Shown here in pieces: positions 54,188-55,644 of a stretch of DNA of 55,644 nt. The notes under the pieces are model-generated. The model saw only the letters and a list, made by a program, of their open reading frames with translations, had not been told where the DNA came from and made no database searches. The number at the start of each line of letters is the position of its first letter. Positions within the stretch are counted from its first letter, which is position 1. Origin of the DNA: an uncultured OM182 clade bacterium. GTDB lineage: Bacteria; Pseudomonadota; Gammaproteobacteria; Pseudomonadales; Azotimanducaceae. The stretch spans positions 1 to 55,644 of the forward strand of contig CAJJAA010000041.1 of NCBI GenBank assembly GCA_905182025.1, in the 5' to 3' direction. The translations under genes were made by a program, and so were the position numbers.

Positions 54188-55315
54188 ATGCCTTTGGTAT
54201 TAAACGAAGAACAGAATATGTTGAAGGATGCAGCGAAAGATTTCTGCACTAACAGCACGCCAATCTCTCAGCTACGCGGCCTACGTGACGGCGCTAGCGA
54301 GTCAGGCTTCGACACAGACACTTGGCAGCAAATGGTTGATCTAGGTTGGGCTGGTATCACGATCCCTGAGGATTTTGGTGGACTTGGTTTTGGCTACCTG
54401 GGTATGGGTGTTGTGATGGAAGAATGTGGTCGTACTTTGACTGCTTCACCGTTATTGTCGACAGCCGTGCTCGGCGCAGGCGCGATTATTCACGGCGGCT
54501 CTGACGAACTCAAAGGTGACTTACTGCCTCAAGTTGCTGGTGGCGAATTGCTGCTGGCCCTTGCAGTAGAAGAAACGCCGCATCACAACCCATATGGTGC
54601 AACAACCACTGCTGAGAAATCAGGTGATGGCTACAAGGTTACCGGCAGCAAAAAGTTTGTGCTTGATGGACACGTAGCCAATAAGATTGTTGTCGTCGCG
54701 CGAACATCTGGCAATGCGGGTGACCGTGATGGACTAACACTTGTTTTGGTTGATTCGGGTGCAGGCGTTAACGTCACCAGAACGATCATGGCCGATTCTA
54801 GAAATGCAGCCAATATTGAATTCTCTGGTGCACAAGGTGTTTTACTGGGAGAAGAAGGTAAAGGTGCTGATGTACTCGATAAAGTTTTAGACGCCGGTAG
54901 AATTCTTCTCTCCGCTGAAATGTTAGGTGGTGTTCAGGAGTGTTTCGAACGTACGATTGAATATCTTAAGGTGCGTGAGCAGTTTGGCGTTCCAATTGGT
55001 TCTTTTCAGGGCTTGAAGCATAGAGCGGCACAAATGTTCTGCGAAGTTGAATTGTCCAAGTCGGTTGTTTTGGAGGCGCTGTCTTGCCTTGACGATGATT
55101 CAGAGCAAGTTGGTGAACTCGCGAGCTTGGCTAAGGCGCGATTGAACGATACGTACAACTTGGTCAGCAGTGAGGGTGTCCAAATGCACGGCGGTATTGG
55201 TATGACAGACGAGTACGAAATTGGATTCTTTATGAAGCGTTCGCGTGTTTGCGAACACAGCTTAGGTAACAGTGCATTCCATCGAGATCGATATGGTGTA
55301 ATCCAAGGCTACTAG
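54188..55315 (+). CDS. Acyl-CoA dehydrogenase, small-subunit type
   Basis: This is a 375-residue acyl-CoA dehydrogenase-fold protein. ALAVEETPHHNPYG replaces the usual flavin/substrate block, and VTGSKKFVLDGHVANKIVVV follows. The C-terminal IQYLKVREQ-type region (EYLKVREQFGVPIGSFQGLK) and QMHGGIGMTDEYEIGFFMKR are typical of the beta subunit of heterotetrameric acyl-CoA dehydrogenases. GAGGAG lies upstream of the ATG. A strong terminator follows the stop, so the two-gene operon ends here. FAD binding was not tested. Confidence 0.9.
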   Translation: MPLVLNEEQNMLKDAAKDFCTNSTPISQLRGLRDGASESGFDTDTWQQMVDLGWAGITIPEDFGGLGFGYLGMGVVMEECGRTLTASPLLSTAVLGAGAIIHGGSDELKGDLLPQVAGGELLLALAVEETPHHNPYGATTTAEKSGDGYKVTGSKKFVLDGHVANKIVVVARTSGNAGDRDGLTLVLVDSGAGVNVTRTIMADSRNAANIEFSGAQGVLLGEEGKGADVLDKVLDAGRILLSAEMLGGVQECFERTIEYLKVREQFGVPIGSFQGLKHRAAQMFCEVELSKSVVLEALSCLDDDSEQVGELASLAKARLNDTYNLVSSEGVQMHGGIGMTDEYEIGFFMKRSRVCEHSLGNSAFHRDRYGVIQGY

Positions 55316-55366
55316 TCGGTATTAATCCAGCGTGAATGTTGATTCGTCATACTTGGAGAAACGGCA

Positions 55367-55398
55367 ATAAAAAAGGGTGCAAATGCACTCTTTTTTTT
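55367..55398 (+). terminator. Intrinsic terminator of the acyl-CoA dehydrogenase operon
   Basis: GGGTGC/GCACTC forms a 6-bp stem (one G-U pair) with an AAAT loop, preceded by A-rich sequence and followed by eight T. It sits 52 bases after the stop codon. Confidence 0.88.
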
Positions 55399-55463
55399 GC
55401 AAAAATTTACGTGTTGAACGTTTTGTGTCGATCCTTTCGTTTGGCCACTTTTATTGGGTATAA

Positions 55464-55487
55464 AAAAGCCCAGTAAAACTGGGCTTT
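55464..55487 (-). terminator. Hairpin terminator, mainly for a minus-strand transcript
   Basis: AAAGCCCAGT and ACTGGGCTTT form a 10-bp stem with a short loop. On the minus strand it is followed by a run of six T, and on the plus strand by only three T. It could end a minus-strand RNA that begins to the right, beyond or at the window edge. Confidence 0.7.
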
Positions 55488-55500
55488 CGGACGAAGTTGG

Positions 55501-55644
55501 GTGAAAGAACGTATTCTAAAACCCCTCAACACCCTAGGGTGCGCGCTTCACGACTCCGAGACTCCTTTGGAGTTTTCAGACCTCGGCGTCTTTCGTACGC
55601 TGGTAGATTTCATGTGTCCGCCTTAGATTGGAATGTCTCCACTC
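55501..55644. other. Structured non-coding stretch at the right edge
   Basis: No frame stays open on the minus strand here, and no gene is seen on the plus strand. It contains the 10-base palindrome ACCCTAGGGT (55531-55540) and a hairpin at 55552-55590 (GAC-CCGAG-ACTCC with GGAGT-CTCGG-GTC). With the minus-strand terminator just to the left, a non-coding RNA or a long 3' end of the next gene is possible. I do not match it to a known RNA. Confidence 0.4.

Overview
The window looks like a chromosomal segment of an aerobic, heterotrophic, probably marine gammaproteobacterium. This is an inference, because there is no rRNA gene to anchor the taxonomy. The reasons are an RpoH sigma factor of proteobacterial type, malate synthase G, GloB, an FxsA protein, an MdlA/MdlB-like ABC pair, NorM/DinF-type MATE pumps, a cobalamin riboswitch in front of a BtuB-like receptor, and base composition that appears to be in the mid-to-upper forties percent G+C. 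No phage, insertion sequence, integrase, CRISPR array, tRNA or rRNA was recognised. Genes are dense and alternate between strands in short operons.

Left part (1-12.7 kb): a riboswitch-controlled B12 receptor (partial, minus strand), a SulP anion transporter, a dienelactone hydrolase, glyoxalase II, a duplicated-domain unknown, an MTH1-like Nudix hydrolase, an unlisted 37-residue membrane peptide behind two inverted repeats, and a two-gene unit made of an FBP-type zinc-finger protein and a Rieske oxygenase with reversed domain order. Then come rpoH with a heat-shock-like promoter and 5' hairpin, a GPH sugar symporter, a DUF169 protein and a phytanoyl-CoA dioxygenase-like protein.

Middle (12.7-36 kb): short-chain dehydrogenases, three MFS carriers, a sirtuin, an LLM-type flavin/F420 oxidoreductase, a MATE pump, a ribbon-helix-helix regulator, a CDP-alcohol phosphatidyltransferase, a peroxiredoxin, a 600-residue helical-repeat protein coupled to an MFE-2-type hydroxyacyl-CoA dehydrogenase, and a heterodimeric ABC exporter. 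Two genes here are broken by small indels: an Omp85-like outer membrane protein and malate synthase G (glcB).

Right part (36-55.6 kb): fatty-acid or steroid-type acyl-CoA dehydrogenases (one alone, two paired), a beta-barrel that resembles a TonB receptor without its plug, two more MATE pumps, an FxsA/2-oxoglutarate oxygenase pair, a four-gene unit (alpha/beta hydrolase, frameshifted enoyl-CoA hydratase, MoxR/CbbQ ATPase, giant VWA/NorD-CbbO protein), a PdxA-family dehydrogenase and a DUF72 protein. The edge holds two strong hairpin terminators and a structured non-coding stretch.

Taken together the genes suggest a cell that degrades lipids or polycyclic compounds through acyl-CoA intermediates, with many exporters and redox enzymes. 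The most distinctive items are the domain-swapped Rieske protein, the MoxR-VWA operon linked to CoA chemistry, the plug-less barrel, and the candidate heat-shock control of rpoH.
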